Below, in pieces: positions 17,179-24,270 of a DNA stretch of 25,740 nucleotides. The stretch is from NCBI GenBank assembly GCA_964578175.1, contig CAZOBH010000016.1:1-25740 (forward strand), given 5' to 3'. The notes below the pieces were generated by a model. That model saw only the letters and a list, made by a program, of their open reading frames with translations. It had not been told where the DNA came from and did no database searches. Position 1 is the first letter of the stretch, and each line of letters starts with the position of its first letter. The position numbers were made by a program, and so were the translations under genes. This DNA comes from RUG11788 sp964578175 (GTDB lineage Bacteria > Bacillota_I > Bacilli_A > RF39 > UBA660).

Positions 17179-17673
17179 ATGGATTATATTTTAATTGGTA
17201 AGATTGTTAATACTCATGGAATTAAAGGAGAAATTAGAATTATTAGTGATTTTGAATTTAAAGATAAAGTATTTGTTCCAGGTTTTAATATTTATATAGG
17301 TAAAGATAAAATAAAAGAAACTATTACTAGTTATAGACATCATAAGATATATGAAATGATTACTATGGATGGATATAAAGATATTAATGAAGTAATTAAA
17401 TATTTAAAAGAAAATGTATATATATTAAAGAAAGATTTAAAACTTAATGATAATGAATATCTTGATAAAGATTTAATTGATTTTAAAGTATATGAATCTG
17501 ATAATTTAATAGGTGTAGTTAGTAATATTACTTATGCATCAGAAACTAATAAACTATTAGAGGTTTTAAATAATGATAAAAAAATATTAATACCATTTAA
17601 CGATGAGTTTGTAATTAATATAAATTTACAAGAAAAGAGAATTGATGTAAAATTAATTAAAGGGATGATTTAA
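17179..17673 (+). CDS. rimM: 16S rRNA processing protein RimM
   Basis: 164 residues, normal length. RimM binds ribosomal protein S19 and helps mature the 3' domain of the 30S subunit. The N-terminal RimM beta-barrel opens with IGKIVNTHGIKGEIRI, the diagnostic motif. A C-terminal PRC-barrel domain runs from about residue 95, with a typical KILIPF strand near the end. The ribosome site AGGTGAG overlaps the preceding stop. Its stop TAA shares one base with the trmD ATG (TAATG), which implies coupled translation, the usual rimM-trmD arrangement. Confidence 0.95.
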   Translation: MDYILIGKIVNTHGIKGEIRIISDFEFKDKVFVPGFNIYIGKDKIKETITSYRHHKIYEMITMDGYKDINEVIKYLKENVYILKKDLKLNDNEYLDKDLIDFKVYESDNLIGVVSNITYASETNKLLEVLNNDKKILIPFNDEFVININLQEKRIDVKLIKGMI

Positions 17674-18356
17674 TGAAAATAACTATTCTAACACTATTTC
17701 CAGATATGTTTAATGGTCCTTTTTCTGAATCAATTATTAAAAGAGCACAAGATAAGAATTTAATTGATATAGAAATAATAGATTTTAGAAAATATACGAA
17801 CGATACTCATAATAAAGTAGATGATACTCCTTATGGAGGAGGAGCTGGTATGGTTCTTACATGTCAACCTTTATTTGATGCAGTAGAAAGTGTTAGAACG
17901 GATAAGTCTAAAGTTATTTTATTAACTCCTGATGGTAAGACATTTAATCAAAGTATTTCATATGATTTATCTAATGAAGAACATTTAATTTTAATTTGTG
18001 GTCATTATGAAGGGTTTGATGAGAGAATAAGAACTCTTGCAGATATGGAAATATCAATTGGAGATTATGTTTTAACTGGAGGAGAAATACCTGCAATGGT
18101 ACTGGTTGATTCTATTACTAGACTTATTGATGGAGTTATTACTCGTGAAAGTCATGAAGAGGATTCATTTAATGGTTTATTAGATTATCCTACATACACA
18201 AAACCAGCCGATTTTAGGGGTATGAAGGTTCCTGAGGTATTACTTTCAGGAGATCATAAAAAAATAGCTGAATATCGCTATAATGAGGCTTTAAAAAGGA
18301 CTAGAGAAAGAAGACCAGATTTGTTAGAGAAAGATGGTGATTTAAATGCCAATTAA
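17673..18356 (+). CDS. trmD: tRNA (guanine(37)-N1)-methyltransferase TrmD
   Basis: 227 residues. TrmD makes m1G37 in tRNAs with a G at 36, which prevents +1 frameshifting. The SPOUT knot is clear: LTLFPDMF at the N-terminus, PYGGGAGMV, the LICGHYEGFDERI loop with its catalytic-region residues, and SIGDYVLTGGEIPAM in the cofactor knot. The C-terminal tRNA-binding region contains RGMKVPEVLLSGDH. It overlaps rimM by one base and the following unknown gene by 11 bases. Confidence 0.97.
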   Translation: MKITILTLFPDMFNGPFSESIIKRAQDKNLIDIEIIDFRKYTNDTHNKVDDTPYGGGAGMVLTCQPLFDAVESVRTDKSKVILLTPDGKTFNQSISYDLSNEEHLILICGHYEGFDERIRTLADMEISIGDYVLTGGEIPAMVLVDSITRLIDGVITRESHEEDSFNGLLDYPTYTKPADFRGMKVPEVLLSGDHKKIAEYRYNEALKRTRERRPDLLEKDGDLNAN

Positions 18357-18810
18357 TCAAAGATTTCTTATTGTTAAGAATAAAGATTCAAAAACTATTA
18401 CTTATATGGATTATGAAAAAATTAATGGTTGTGAAGTTAAACCTAAAAACAATCTTAATTTTGTTGATGCTATAAATGTAAAAAGTATGGTATTAATTAA
18501 TCCATCTCTAATTGAAAAGATGGTTGATATGAAAGCTCGAAAAAGATTTAGTAAGTTAATAAATATATTATCTATCGTATATGAAGAAAGTGATGATGAT
18601 GCGAGTGGTGATGGATTAATGCTTGCTAAAAATGAAGCAGAAAAATTTAGAATGGAAATAATTAATAAATATAAAAAGTATTTAAGTGAAGAAAAACTAG
18701 AATTATATGAAAATAAGTTAGCTATTTTAGAAGATGAACTTAATCTTAGATTAAATTATATAAATGACAATAAAATAGAAAAAGAAGATACAAATCACAG
18801 GAGTAAATAA
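18346..18810 (+). CDS. Hypothetical protein between trmD and rplS
   Basis: 154 residues, not recognised. The N-terminal 60 residues look like a small alpha/beta unit (RFLIVKNKDSKTITYMDYEKI). The centre has a basic helix (KARKRFSKLINIL) followed by an acidic SDDDASGDG loop. The last 60 residues form an amphipathic helical or coiled-coil segment (KYLSEEKLELYENKLAILEDELNLRL). There are no membrane helices and no signal peptide. It starts inside the trmD 3' end (11-base overlap), so translation is coupled. That position in a ribosome-maturation operon hints at a translation-linked cytoplasmic role, but this is inference from context only. Confidence 0.75.
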   Translation: MPINQRFLIVKNKDSKTITYMDYEKINGCEVKPKNNLNFVDAINVKSMVLINPSLIEKMVDMKARKRFSKLINILSIVYEESDDDASGDGLMLAKNEAEKFRMEIINKYKKYLSEEKLELYENKLAILEDELNLRLNYINDNKIEKEDTNHRSK

Positions 18811-18853
18811 TTAATAGTTGAAATATTAATTTATTTATGTTAGAATTATCTAC

Positions 18854-18899
18854 AGTGATCCGATGAATGGTAATTCCTTAATGGTTATTTATGATCATT
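18854..18899 (+). promoter_or_regulatory. Candidate ribosomal protein L19 leader (autoregulatory 5' UTR) upstream of rplS
   Basis: The 112-base gap before rplS holds a closing stem TGATC (18856-18860) with GATCA (18893-18897), extendable by flanking A/T and G/T pairs. It encloses a loop that is unusually G/C-containing for this genome (CGATGAATGG, then TAATTCC). The position and size fit the L19 leader known from Bacilli, which is thought to bind L19 for feedback control. I recognise this by position and general look; a covariance-model match has not been run. Confidence 0.5.
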
Positions 18900-18922
18900 T
18901 GAAATAGAAAAGGAGAGATATT

Positions 18923-19270
18923 ATGAGTAATGTAATTGATAAGATTACAGCAAAGCAACTAAAGACAGATGTACCTGATTTTAGAGTTGGAGATACTGTT
19001 AGAGTTGACGTTAAAATTATTGAAGGAAAAAGAGAAAGAATCCAAGCTTTCGAAGGAGTTGTAGTAGCAAGACGTGGAGGAGGAGTTAGTGAAACTTTCA
19101 CTGTAAGAAAAATTTCTTATAGAGTTGGAGTTGAAAGAACTTTCCCAATACATTCACCTAAAGTTGATAAGATAACTATTATCAAGAAAGGTAAAGTAAG
19201 AAGAGCTAAATTAAATTTCTTAAAAGATGTTGTTGGACAATACAAAATCAAAGAAAGAGGACAAAAATAA
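18923..19270 (+). CDS. rplS: 50S ribosomal protein L19
   Basis: 115 residues, normal length. Family motifs are present: DFRVGDTVRVDVKI near the N-terminus, RIQAFEGVVVARRGGG, the VGVERTFPIHSP turn and a basic tail with RRAKLNFLK. L19 sits at the 30S-50S interface and contacts 16S and 23S rRNA. The ribosome site is AAAAGGAG. It follows rimM-trmD and one unknown gene, the usual neighbourhood, with its own leader element upstream and a strong terminator overlapping its last codons. Confidence 0.98.
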   Translation: MSNVIDKITAKQLKTDVPDFRVGDTVRVDVKIIEGKRERIQAFEGVVVARRGGGVSETFTVRKISYRVGVERTFPIHSPKVDKITIIKKGKVRRAKLNFLKDVVGQYKIKERGQK

Positions 19271-19289
19271 GGCAACATGCCTTATTTTT
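19263..19289 (+). terminator. Strong terminator after rplS
   Basis: A perfect 12-bp stem (19263-19274 with 19278-19289) with a 3-nt loop and T-rich 3' arm, overlapping the last two codons and the stop of rplS. It is the longest perfect terminator stem I found in the window. Confidence 0.9.
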
Positions 19290-19299
19290 ATTTTAAATT

Positions 19300-19821
19300 A
19301 TGAATAATTTTTTAAAATTATGTAAAGAGTATATACCATATATAGCGGTAATTATTATCATAATACTAATTAAAGCCTATGTAATAACTCCAGTTATAGT
19401 AAGTGGTCCATCTATGTTATCTACATTACATGATGGAGATATAATGTTACTTAATAAATTATATAAAGAAAAGGATATTGAAAGATTTGATATCGTAGTT
19501 GTTAAATATGAAAAGAAAAATATAATTAAGAGAGTAATAGGACTTCCTGGAGATACAATTGAATGTATAGATAATAAATTATATGTAAATGGAAAAGTAA
19601 TAGTTGAAAAGTACTTAGACGATAAAACAGTTACTGATGATTTTAATCTAAAAGATTTATTTGGAATTGATAAAGTACCTGAGGGACATTACTTTGTTAT
19701 GGGTGATAATAGAGAAGTATCTTTAGATAGTAGAAAAATAGGACCTGTTAAAGCGAGTGATATTGATGGAGAAGCATTCTTTACATTATTTCCATTTAAT
19801 AGATTCGGAAGCAGTAATTAA
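19300..19821 (+). CDS. lepB: Signal peptidase I
   Basis: 173 residues, the short Gram-positive type with one N-terminal membrane anchor (about residues 11-30). SPase I removes signal peptides from secreted proteins outside the membrane. Box B carries the nucleophile S38 in VSGPSML. Box D carries the general base K77 in IIKRVIGLPGD. Box E is GDNREVSLDSR. The start ATG lies 10 bases after the rplS terminator stem and has no recognisable ribosome site or promoter, which is odd for an essential gene; no other in-frame start lies before the anchor. Presumed clients here are the two secreted proteins at the window edges. Confidence 0.95.
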   Translation: MNNFLKLCKEYIPYIAVIIIIILIKAYVITPVIVSGPSMLSTLHDGDIMLLNKLYKEKDIERFDIVVVKYEKKNIIKRVIGLPGDTIECIDNKLYVNGKVIVEKYLDDKTVTDDFNLKDLFGIDKVPEGHYFVMGDNREVSLDSRKIGPVKASDIDGEAFFTLFPFNRFGSSN

Positions 19822-19841
19822 GCACTATTTGTGCTTTTTTT
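19820..19841 (+). terminator. Terminator after lepB
   Basis: A 6-bp stem (AAGCAC at 19820-19825 with GTGCTT at 19831-19836), a 5-nt loop and a T tract to 19841. It begins inside the lepB stop codon. Confidence 0.8.
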
Positions 19842-19854
19842 ATTGCTTAATTTA

Positions 19855-19863
19855 TGGTATAAT
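19855..19863 (+). promoter_or_regulatory. Extended -10 promoter of ackA
   Basis: TGGTATAAT, a perfect extended -10 element, 27 bases before the ackA start. No good -35 box is visible (T-rich terminator tail at the expected place). It is the same element as the uvrC promoter. Confidence 0.6.
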
Positions 19864-19890
19864 ATATCCGTTTTAAGGACGGTGATTTAA

Positions 19891-21150
19891 ATGGAAAAAT
19901 ATTTAACTATTAATGGAGGTAGTTCATCATTAAAATATTCTTTATATAGTATGCCAGATAATAAAGAAATTATTAATGGTTACTTTGAGAAAATTGGAAG
20001 CGATGATAGTTTTTATACTTTGAAGTTTGATGACCAAAAAGAAAAAGTCGTAAAAAGAATAAGAACTCATGAAGAAGCTGCTAATCAACTTTTAGAAGAT
20101 ATGATATCTTTAGGTGTAATCGATGATATTTCTGAAATAAAAGGAATAGGTCATAGAATATTACATGGTGGAGAGTTTTATAGTGAGTCTGTTTTAATAG
20201 ATGATGAAGTATTAGAAAACATAAGAAGTTTAATACCACTTGGGCCACTTCATTTGCCAGGTGAAATAAAATGTATCGAAAGTATGATGCAAATTCTACC
20301 AGGAGTAGATCAAGTAGCTGTATTTGATACTGCATTTCATCAAACAATGCCAAAAAAGAATTTTTTATATGCAATTCCAAGAGATTTTTATACTGAAGAT
20401 GGTGTTAGAAAATATGGTTTTCATGGAACAAGCCATAAATATATAACAGAGAGAATGAAAGAGTACTATGGAAAAGATGACGTTAATTTAATAATATGTC
20501 ATGTTGGAAGTGGAGCTAGTATTGCATGTATAAAAGATGGAAAGTGTTTCGATACTACAATGGGACTTACTCCATTAGATGGATTGATTATGGGAACAAG
20601 ATCAGGAAGAATTGATCCATCAATTATTGAATATATTATGAAGAAAAGAGGATTATCTATTGATGAGGTCTCTAAAATACTAAATAAAGAAAGTGGTCTT
20701 AAAGGACTTACTGGTCATAATGATTTTAGAGATGTAGAACTTTTAGCTAATAATGGTAATATGAATGCACAACTTGCAATTGATATGATGAAAGATTCTA
20801 TAGTTAATTCAATTGCTGAATATTATTTTAAATTAAAAGGAAGAGTTGATGCAGTTGTATTTACAGCAGGAGTTGGAGAAAACGCTATTCATTTAAGAAA
20901 AAGAATAGTTGAAGATATATCTATTCCAATGGGAGTTAGTATTGATACTGAAGTAAATTCTCAAATAGGAGGAGCTAATCCTACTAAGAGTGGAATTATA
21001 TCAAAAGAAGGATCTAGAGTAGATGTTATAGTTATGCCAACAAATGAAGAATATATGATATTAAGAGATACATATGATATATGTAATAAGACAGAAAGAA
21101 AAGTTATACAATCTGTAAAAAAGATTGGTTCCATATCAGCTACAGCATAA
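19891..21150 (+). CDS. ackA: Acetate kinase, divergent
   Basis: 419 residues, some 20 more than usual because of a C-terminal tail ending SVKKIGSISATA. AckA converts acetyl phosphate plus ADP to acetate plus ATP, the energy-yielding step of acetate fermentation. Family motifs present: NGGSSSLKYS at the N-terminus, GHRILHGG, FDTAFHQTMP, KYGFHGTSHKY, MGTRSG with the active-site Arg at 237, and FTAGVGENA. Several normally constant positions differ: HLP at 121-123 where HNP is usual, GSG at 206-208 where GNG is usual, and SGRIDP with R240 where SGDIDP is usual. The enzyme is clearly of the acetate/butyrate kinase fold; acetate kinase is the best call, but substrate preference may be altered. No pta gene is nearby. 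It is monocistronic, with its own promoter and terminator. Confidence 0.9.
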   Translation: MEKYLTINGGSSSLKYSLYSMPDNKEIINGYFEKIGSDDSFYTLKFDDQKEKVVKRIRTHEEAANQLLEDMISLGVIDDISEIKGIGHRILHGGEFYSESVLIDDEVLENIRSLIPLGPLHLPGEIKCIESMMQILPGVDQVAVFDTAFHQTMPKKNFLYAIPRDFYTEDGVRKYGFHGTSHKYITERMKEYYGKDDVNLIICHVGSGASIACIKDGKCFDTTMGLTPLDGLIMGTRSGRIDPSIIEYIMKKRGLSIDEVSKILNKESGLKGLTGHNDFRDVELLANNGNMNAQLAIDMMKDSIVNSIAEYYFKLKGRVDAVVFTAGVGENAIHLRKRIVEDISIPMGVSIDTEVNSQIGGANPTKSGIISKEGSRVDVIVMPTNEEYMILRDTYDICNKTERKVIQSVKKIGSISATA

Positions 21151-21177
21151 AGACATTAGTAAAATAATGTCTTTTTT
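21149..21177 (+). terminator. Terminator after ackA
   Basis: A perfect 10-bp stem (21149-21158 with 21165-21174), a 6-nt loop and further T residues, overlapping the ackA stop codon. Confidence 0.85.
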
Positions 21178-21197
21178 GTATAAAGTTAAAATATATC

Positions 21198-21226
21198 TTG
21201 ATAGAACAAATGTTTGAAGATATAAT
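21198..21226 (+). promoter_or_regulatory. SOS promoter of the Y-family polymerase
   Basis: TTGATA (5 of 6) at 21198-21203, exactly 17 bases, then a perfect TATAAT at 21221-21226. It is the best-formed plus-strand promoter in the central part of the window. A LexA/DinR box fills the spacer. Confidence 0.8.
21203..21216 (+). promoter_or_regulatory. LexA/DinR operator (SOS box)
   Basis: AGAACAAATGTTTG matches 12 of 14 positions of the Bacillus LexA/DinR consensus CGAACRNRYGTTYC, including the GAAC and GTT half-sites. It lies between the -35 and -10 boxes of the polymerase promoter, an ideal repression site. Confidence 0.8.
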
Positions 21227-21248
21227 AATATTGGTATGAGGTGATAAT

Positions 21249-22348
21249 ATGGAAAAGACATATATTTGTGTTGATTTAAAAAGTTTTTATGCATCAGTAG
21301 AATGTTGTGAAAGAGGACTTAATCCTTTAACTACCAATCTCGTAGTTGCTGATAAAAGTAGAACTGATAAAACTATATGTCTTGCTGTAAGTCCTTCATT
21401 AAAACAATATGGATTAAGTGGCAGATCAAGATTATATGAAGTAGTTTCTAAAGTAAATGAGATAAATTCAGAAAGGAGAAAAGTTACTAAATTAGTTGGT
21501 AAGAGTTTTGATGATTTAGAACTTAAAAAAAATAAATCTTTAAAACTTGATTATATAGTTGCTCCACCTAGAATGAATTATTATATGAAATATAGTACCA
21601 ATATTTATAGTATTTATTTAAAGTATTTTGCTCCTGAAGATATATATGTTTATTCAATTGATGAAGTATTTTGTGATATAACTAATTATTTAAAATTATA
21701 TAATAAAAATCCTAAAGAAATAGTTACTATGGTAATTAATGATATATATACTACTACTGGTATAACAGCAACTGGTGGAATTGGAACTAATATGTTTCTT
21801 GCTAAAGTTGCAATGGATGTTGTTGCTAAACACGTAGATGCTGATGATAAAGGAGTTAGAATTGCAGAATTAGATGAAAAAAGATATAGGGAAATAATAT
21901 GGAGTCATGAACCTATTACTGATATATGGAATGTTGGAAAAGGAATAGCAAAAAAGCTAAAAGAACATGGTATATATACGATGGGAGATGTTGCAAGATG
22001 TTCTCTTGAAAATGATAATTTACTATATAACTTATTTGGTGTTAATGCAGAATTATTAATTGATCATGCTTGGGGATATGAACCAGTAACTATAAAAGAT
22101 ATTAAGTCGTATAGACCATCATCTACTAGTCTTAGTATGGGGCAAGTGTTACATGAACCATATAATTATAGTAAAGGAAGATTAATAGTTAAAGAAATGA
22201 TTGATATGTTAGTTTTAGATCTAGTGAACAAAAACTTAATGACTAATCAATTAACTTTAACAATTGGATATGATATAAGTAATTTAACAAATCCTAAAAT
22301 AGCTAAGAATTATTACGGGGAAATAGTTACTGATTACTATGGAAGAAA
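21249..22348 (+). CDS. Y-family DNA polymerase (UmuC/DinP type), truncated by an assembly gap
   Basis: 366 codons are visible before the N run. It is a translesion polymerase of the Firmicute UmuC-like type that typically has 480-500 residues. Catalytic residues are visible: the first acidic motif DLKSFYASVE (metal-binding Asp and the steric-gate Tyr) and the second, YSIDEVFCDIT (Asp/Glu). The palm and fingers are followed by the helix-hairpin-helix (DIWNVGKGIAKKLKEHG) and the start of the little-finger domain. The sequence stops at YYGRK; the rest of the little finger and any beta-clamp peptide are lost in the gap. The start has AGGTGAT three bases upstream. A LexA box in the promoter and a YolD-like gene downstream support an SOS-induced mutagenic operon. 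I end the feature at the gap, because reading through it joins a different protein. Confidence 0.9.
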
Positions 22349-22448
22349 NNNNNNNNNNNNNNNNNNNNNNNNNNNNNNNNNNNNNNNNNNNNNNNNNNNN
22401 NNNNNNNNNNNNNNNNNNNNNNNNNNNNNNNNNNNNNNNNNNNNNNNN
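22349..22448. other. Assembly gap of exactly 100 N (unknown length)
   Basis: Exactly 100 N, the conventional placeholder for a gap of unknown size. It is a multiple of neither the true missing length nor a codon. The polymerase is short by roughly 120-140 residues and the next gene lacks its start, so the real gap is probably several hundred bases. Confidence 0.95.
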
Positions 22449-22805
22449 CATAAGTCAGATAAACATCCAAGAATGTCTATAGAATCACGTGCTGCTCAGT
22501 TTTCATCTTTTGCTGCTTTAACTGGGTATGAAGATGAAATAAAAGAAACCGGAAGAAGGGTAGATAGAGAGATAGAACTTACTGATGATGAAAAAGAAAA
22601 TATAAATAATTTAATAAATTTAATTAATAAAAATGATAAAATTAAAATAACTTATTTTATAAATGATAATAAAAAAGTTGGAGGAAAATATTTAACTGAA
22701 TACAAAGTAATAAATAGAGTAGATAGTTATAATCATGAACTTATTTTTATTGATAAAACGAAAATAAAGTTTGAAAAAATCATAGACATTTCATTTACAA
22801 AATAA
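22449..22805 (+). CDS. YolD-like protein, 5' end missing in the gap
   Basis: 118 visible codons. HPRMSIESRAAQFSSFAALTGYEDEI is the hallmark N-terminal segment of the YolD-like family, small proteins encoded just downstream of Y-family polymerases in Firmicutes (as in the YqjW-YqzH and UvrX-YolD pairs). The rest is beta-rich, with KIKITYFIND and two later strands, consistent with the small-barrel fold of the family. Members are thought to assist or modulate the polymerase, possibly in a UmuD-like role, although the mechanism is not established. The start codon lies in the gap, probably about 10-20 residues upstream. That it is in frame with the polymerase across the N run is chance. It ends the SOS operon; a bidirectional terminator follows. 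Confidence 0.88.
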   Translation, partial: HKSDKHPRMSIESRAAQFSSFAALTGYEDEIKETGRRVDREIELTDDEKENINNLINLINKNDKIKITYFINDNKKVGGKYLTEYKVINRVDSYNHELIFIDKTKIKFEKIIDISFTK

Positions 22806-22862
22806 CTTTGTAAATTAACATATCAACTTTTTGTTAAATATTTTTGTAAATTAAAGTAAAAT

Positions 22863-22898
22863 AAAAAAGAGATATATTTTAAATATCTCTTTATTTTT
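22863..22898. terminator. Bidirectional terminator between the SOS operon and the transglutaminase-like gene
   Basis: A perfect 10-bp stem (22866-22875 with 22883-22892) and a 7-nt loop, with an A tract on the left and T-rich sequence on the right, serve both converging units. It overlaps the stop codon of the minus-strand gene (22891-22893). Confidence 0.85.
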
Positions 22899-23814
22899 CA
22901 AGGAAATTAACGTGATTGCCATCAAAACTTACATAACTAGTTTTTTCAACTGTTGGATACCATTCTGGATGATCTAAAGAATAATTATTTAAGTAAGTTT
23001 GATCTAATCCTTTATAATAATAATTATTATTTTTATCTTTTATTGATACTGCAACAGTTGGATCAAAGAAATAATATTTACCATTATACTTTATAATATT
23101 CCACATGTGATAATCTGTGCTCATACCTGTAACTCCATAAGATTCTATTCCAATATTTTGAAATATTACTTGAGTAGCTTTAGCAAATCCTGCACAAACT
23201 GCATTTTTATTTATGAAGACATTATAAAGTGATTGGTTTTTTGATGTATAAGTAAATACTCTATCATAAGTAAAATTACTTCCCATATAGTTATATACAT
23301 ATAATATTTTTTCACCATCAGTCATATCTTTAGTTGCTTTTTGAATGTCATATATAGTTCTTTTAATTCTTATTTCAGCTAAGTCATCTAAGATTCCAAA
23401 ACCAGTTGCATATATATAATTTATTTCTATGTTTTGTTTATCTCTTGTTTTCCAAGAAAGTGATGAAAAATTAAGTATTTCAGGAAACTCTGTTTCGTAT
23501 ACATCAACCATTTTACTTAGATGAGTAAAACATTCTGAATAATCCTTGCAATTAAATTCTGAAATATTAAATTTTCTAGTAGGTTCTCTATTAGTAATAT
23601 CTCTAAACAATAACTCATATACTTTCTTTTCATCATCATTTAAGAAATTATTATAGATTCTTCCATTTGATGAATATAAGTCGTTTACATAAAACTTAAA
23701 ATTCTTATTAGATGCATTATTTAATTCTACTGGTCTAGTATATGTTACATAAATGTAGATAGATAAAATACATAATAAAATTGAAAGAATCCAGTGTCTT
23801 TTTATAAAACTCAT
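22891..23814 (-). CDS. Membrane-anchored transglutaminase-like protein
   Basis: 307 residues. One N-terminal membrane helix (about residues 7-25) follows a KRHW positive cluster, so the rest lies outside the cell. The C-terminal half is a transglutaminase-like (papain-fold) core: C207 in NAVCAGFAKATQ, H236 in DYHMWN and D251 in YFFDPT form the expected Cys-His-Asp triad in the right order and spacing. Such extracellular domains act as peptidases or amide cross-linkers on wall or surface proteins. The start ATG lies one base after the stop of the DUF5684-like gene (TAATATG), so the two are coupled. A sortase gene precedes them on the same strand, suggesting a surface-protein assembly role. Its exact reaction is unknown. 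Confidence 0.85.
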   Translation of the reverse strand: MSFIKRHWILSILLCILSIYIYVTYTRPVELNNASNKNFKFYVNDLYSSNGRIYNNFLNDDEKKVYELLFRDITNREPTRKFNISEFNCKDYSECFTHLSKMVDVYETEFPEILNFSSLSWKTRDKQNIEINYIYATGFGILDDLAEIRIKRTIYDIQKATKDMTDGEKILYVYNYMGSNFTYDRVFTYTSKNQSLYNVFINKNAVCAGFAKATQVIFQNIGIESYGVTGMSTDYHMWNIIKYNGKYYFFDPTVAVSIKDKNNNYYYKGLDQTYLNNYSLDHPEWYPTVEKTSYVSFDGNHVNFLEK

Positions 23815-23815
23815 A

Positions 23816-24172
23816 TTATTTCACCCTTTCATAGTATGTATAATTACCAATAAAGTAACCAAATAATGGATAATATAAGAATGGAAGTATTATTCCTAAT
23901 ATTCCAAATAGACAGTTTTTTCCATAAGAATCAGCTATATAAAATGGTATGTATACATAAATAAATGTTAAAGTAATAATTCTTGTAATAGGTATAATAA
24001 TAAGAATAACTAAAGCTATGAAAAGATAAATTTCTATACCTAAAACATTGAATAATAAATATACATTATATCCAGGAATTAAACCTTTAATAGTTGAGTA
24101 TCCGGCTTTTGAAAGTAATCCTGGTATTGATAAGTAAATTAATAAAGCAGTTACAATTATTAATATTTTCAT
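23816..24172 (-). CDS. Small DUF5684-like membrane protein in the sortase cluster
   Basis: 118 residues, start set by AGGTGAT three bases before ATG. Three hydrophobic helices are visible (about 2-18, 45-75 and 84-105). The loop SKAGYSTIKGLIPGYNVYLL after the first helix matches the KAG...PYYN loop of the 11135-11638 protein, so I call both DUF5684-like. This copy is about 50 residues shorter. The function is unknown. It is tightly coupled to the transglutaminase-like gene (one base between stop and start) and lies 80 bases after the sortase gene, which suggests that it works with one or both of them. Confidence 0.7.
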   Translation of the reverse strand: MKILIIVTALLIYLSIPGLLSKAGYSTIKGLIPGYNVYLLFNVLGIEIYLFIALVILIIIPITRIITLTFIYVYIPFYIADSYGKNCLFGILGIILPFLYYPLFGYFIGNYTYYERVK

Positions 24173-24243
24173 ATTATCACCTAATTTTATTATAAATAAT
24201 AAACTTAATATTTAATATTATAAATTTAAGAAAAGTGTAAATT

Positions 24244-24270
24244 AAAAGGGGATTATTTTAAATCTCCTTT
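24244..24270 (-). terminator. Possible terminator after the sortase gene
   Basis: Inverted repeat 24245-24253 with 24262-24270 (9 bp, one imperfect pair) around an 8-nt loop. On the minus strand it is followed by TTTTAATTT. The sortase stop codon begins in the loop. The mismatch makes it weaker than the other terminators, so partial read-through into the next two genes is likely. Confidence 0.5.

Noticed and set aside
22807..22854. Direct repeat TTTGTAAATTAA at 22807-22818 and 22843-22854
   Set aside because: Twelve AT-rich bases twice in a spacer of a very AT-rich genome; no further copies or mobile-element context to make it meaningful.
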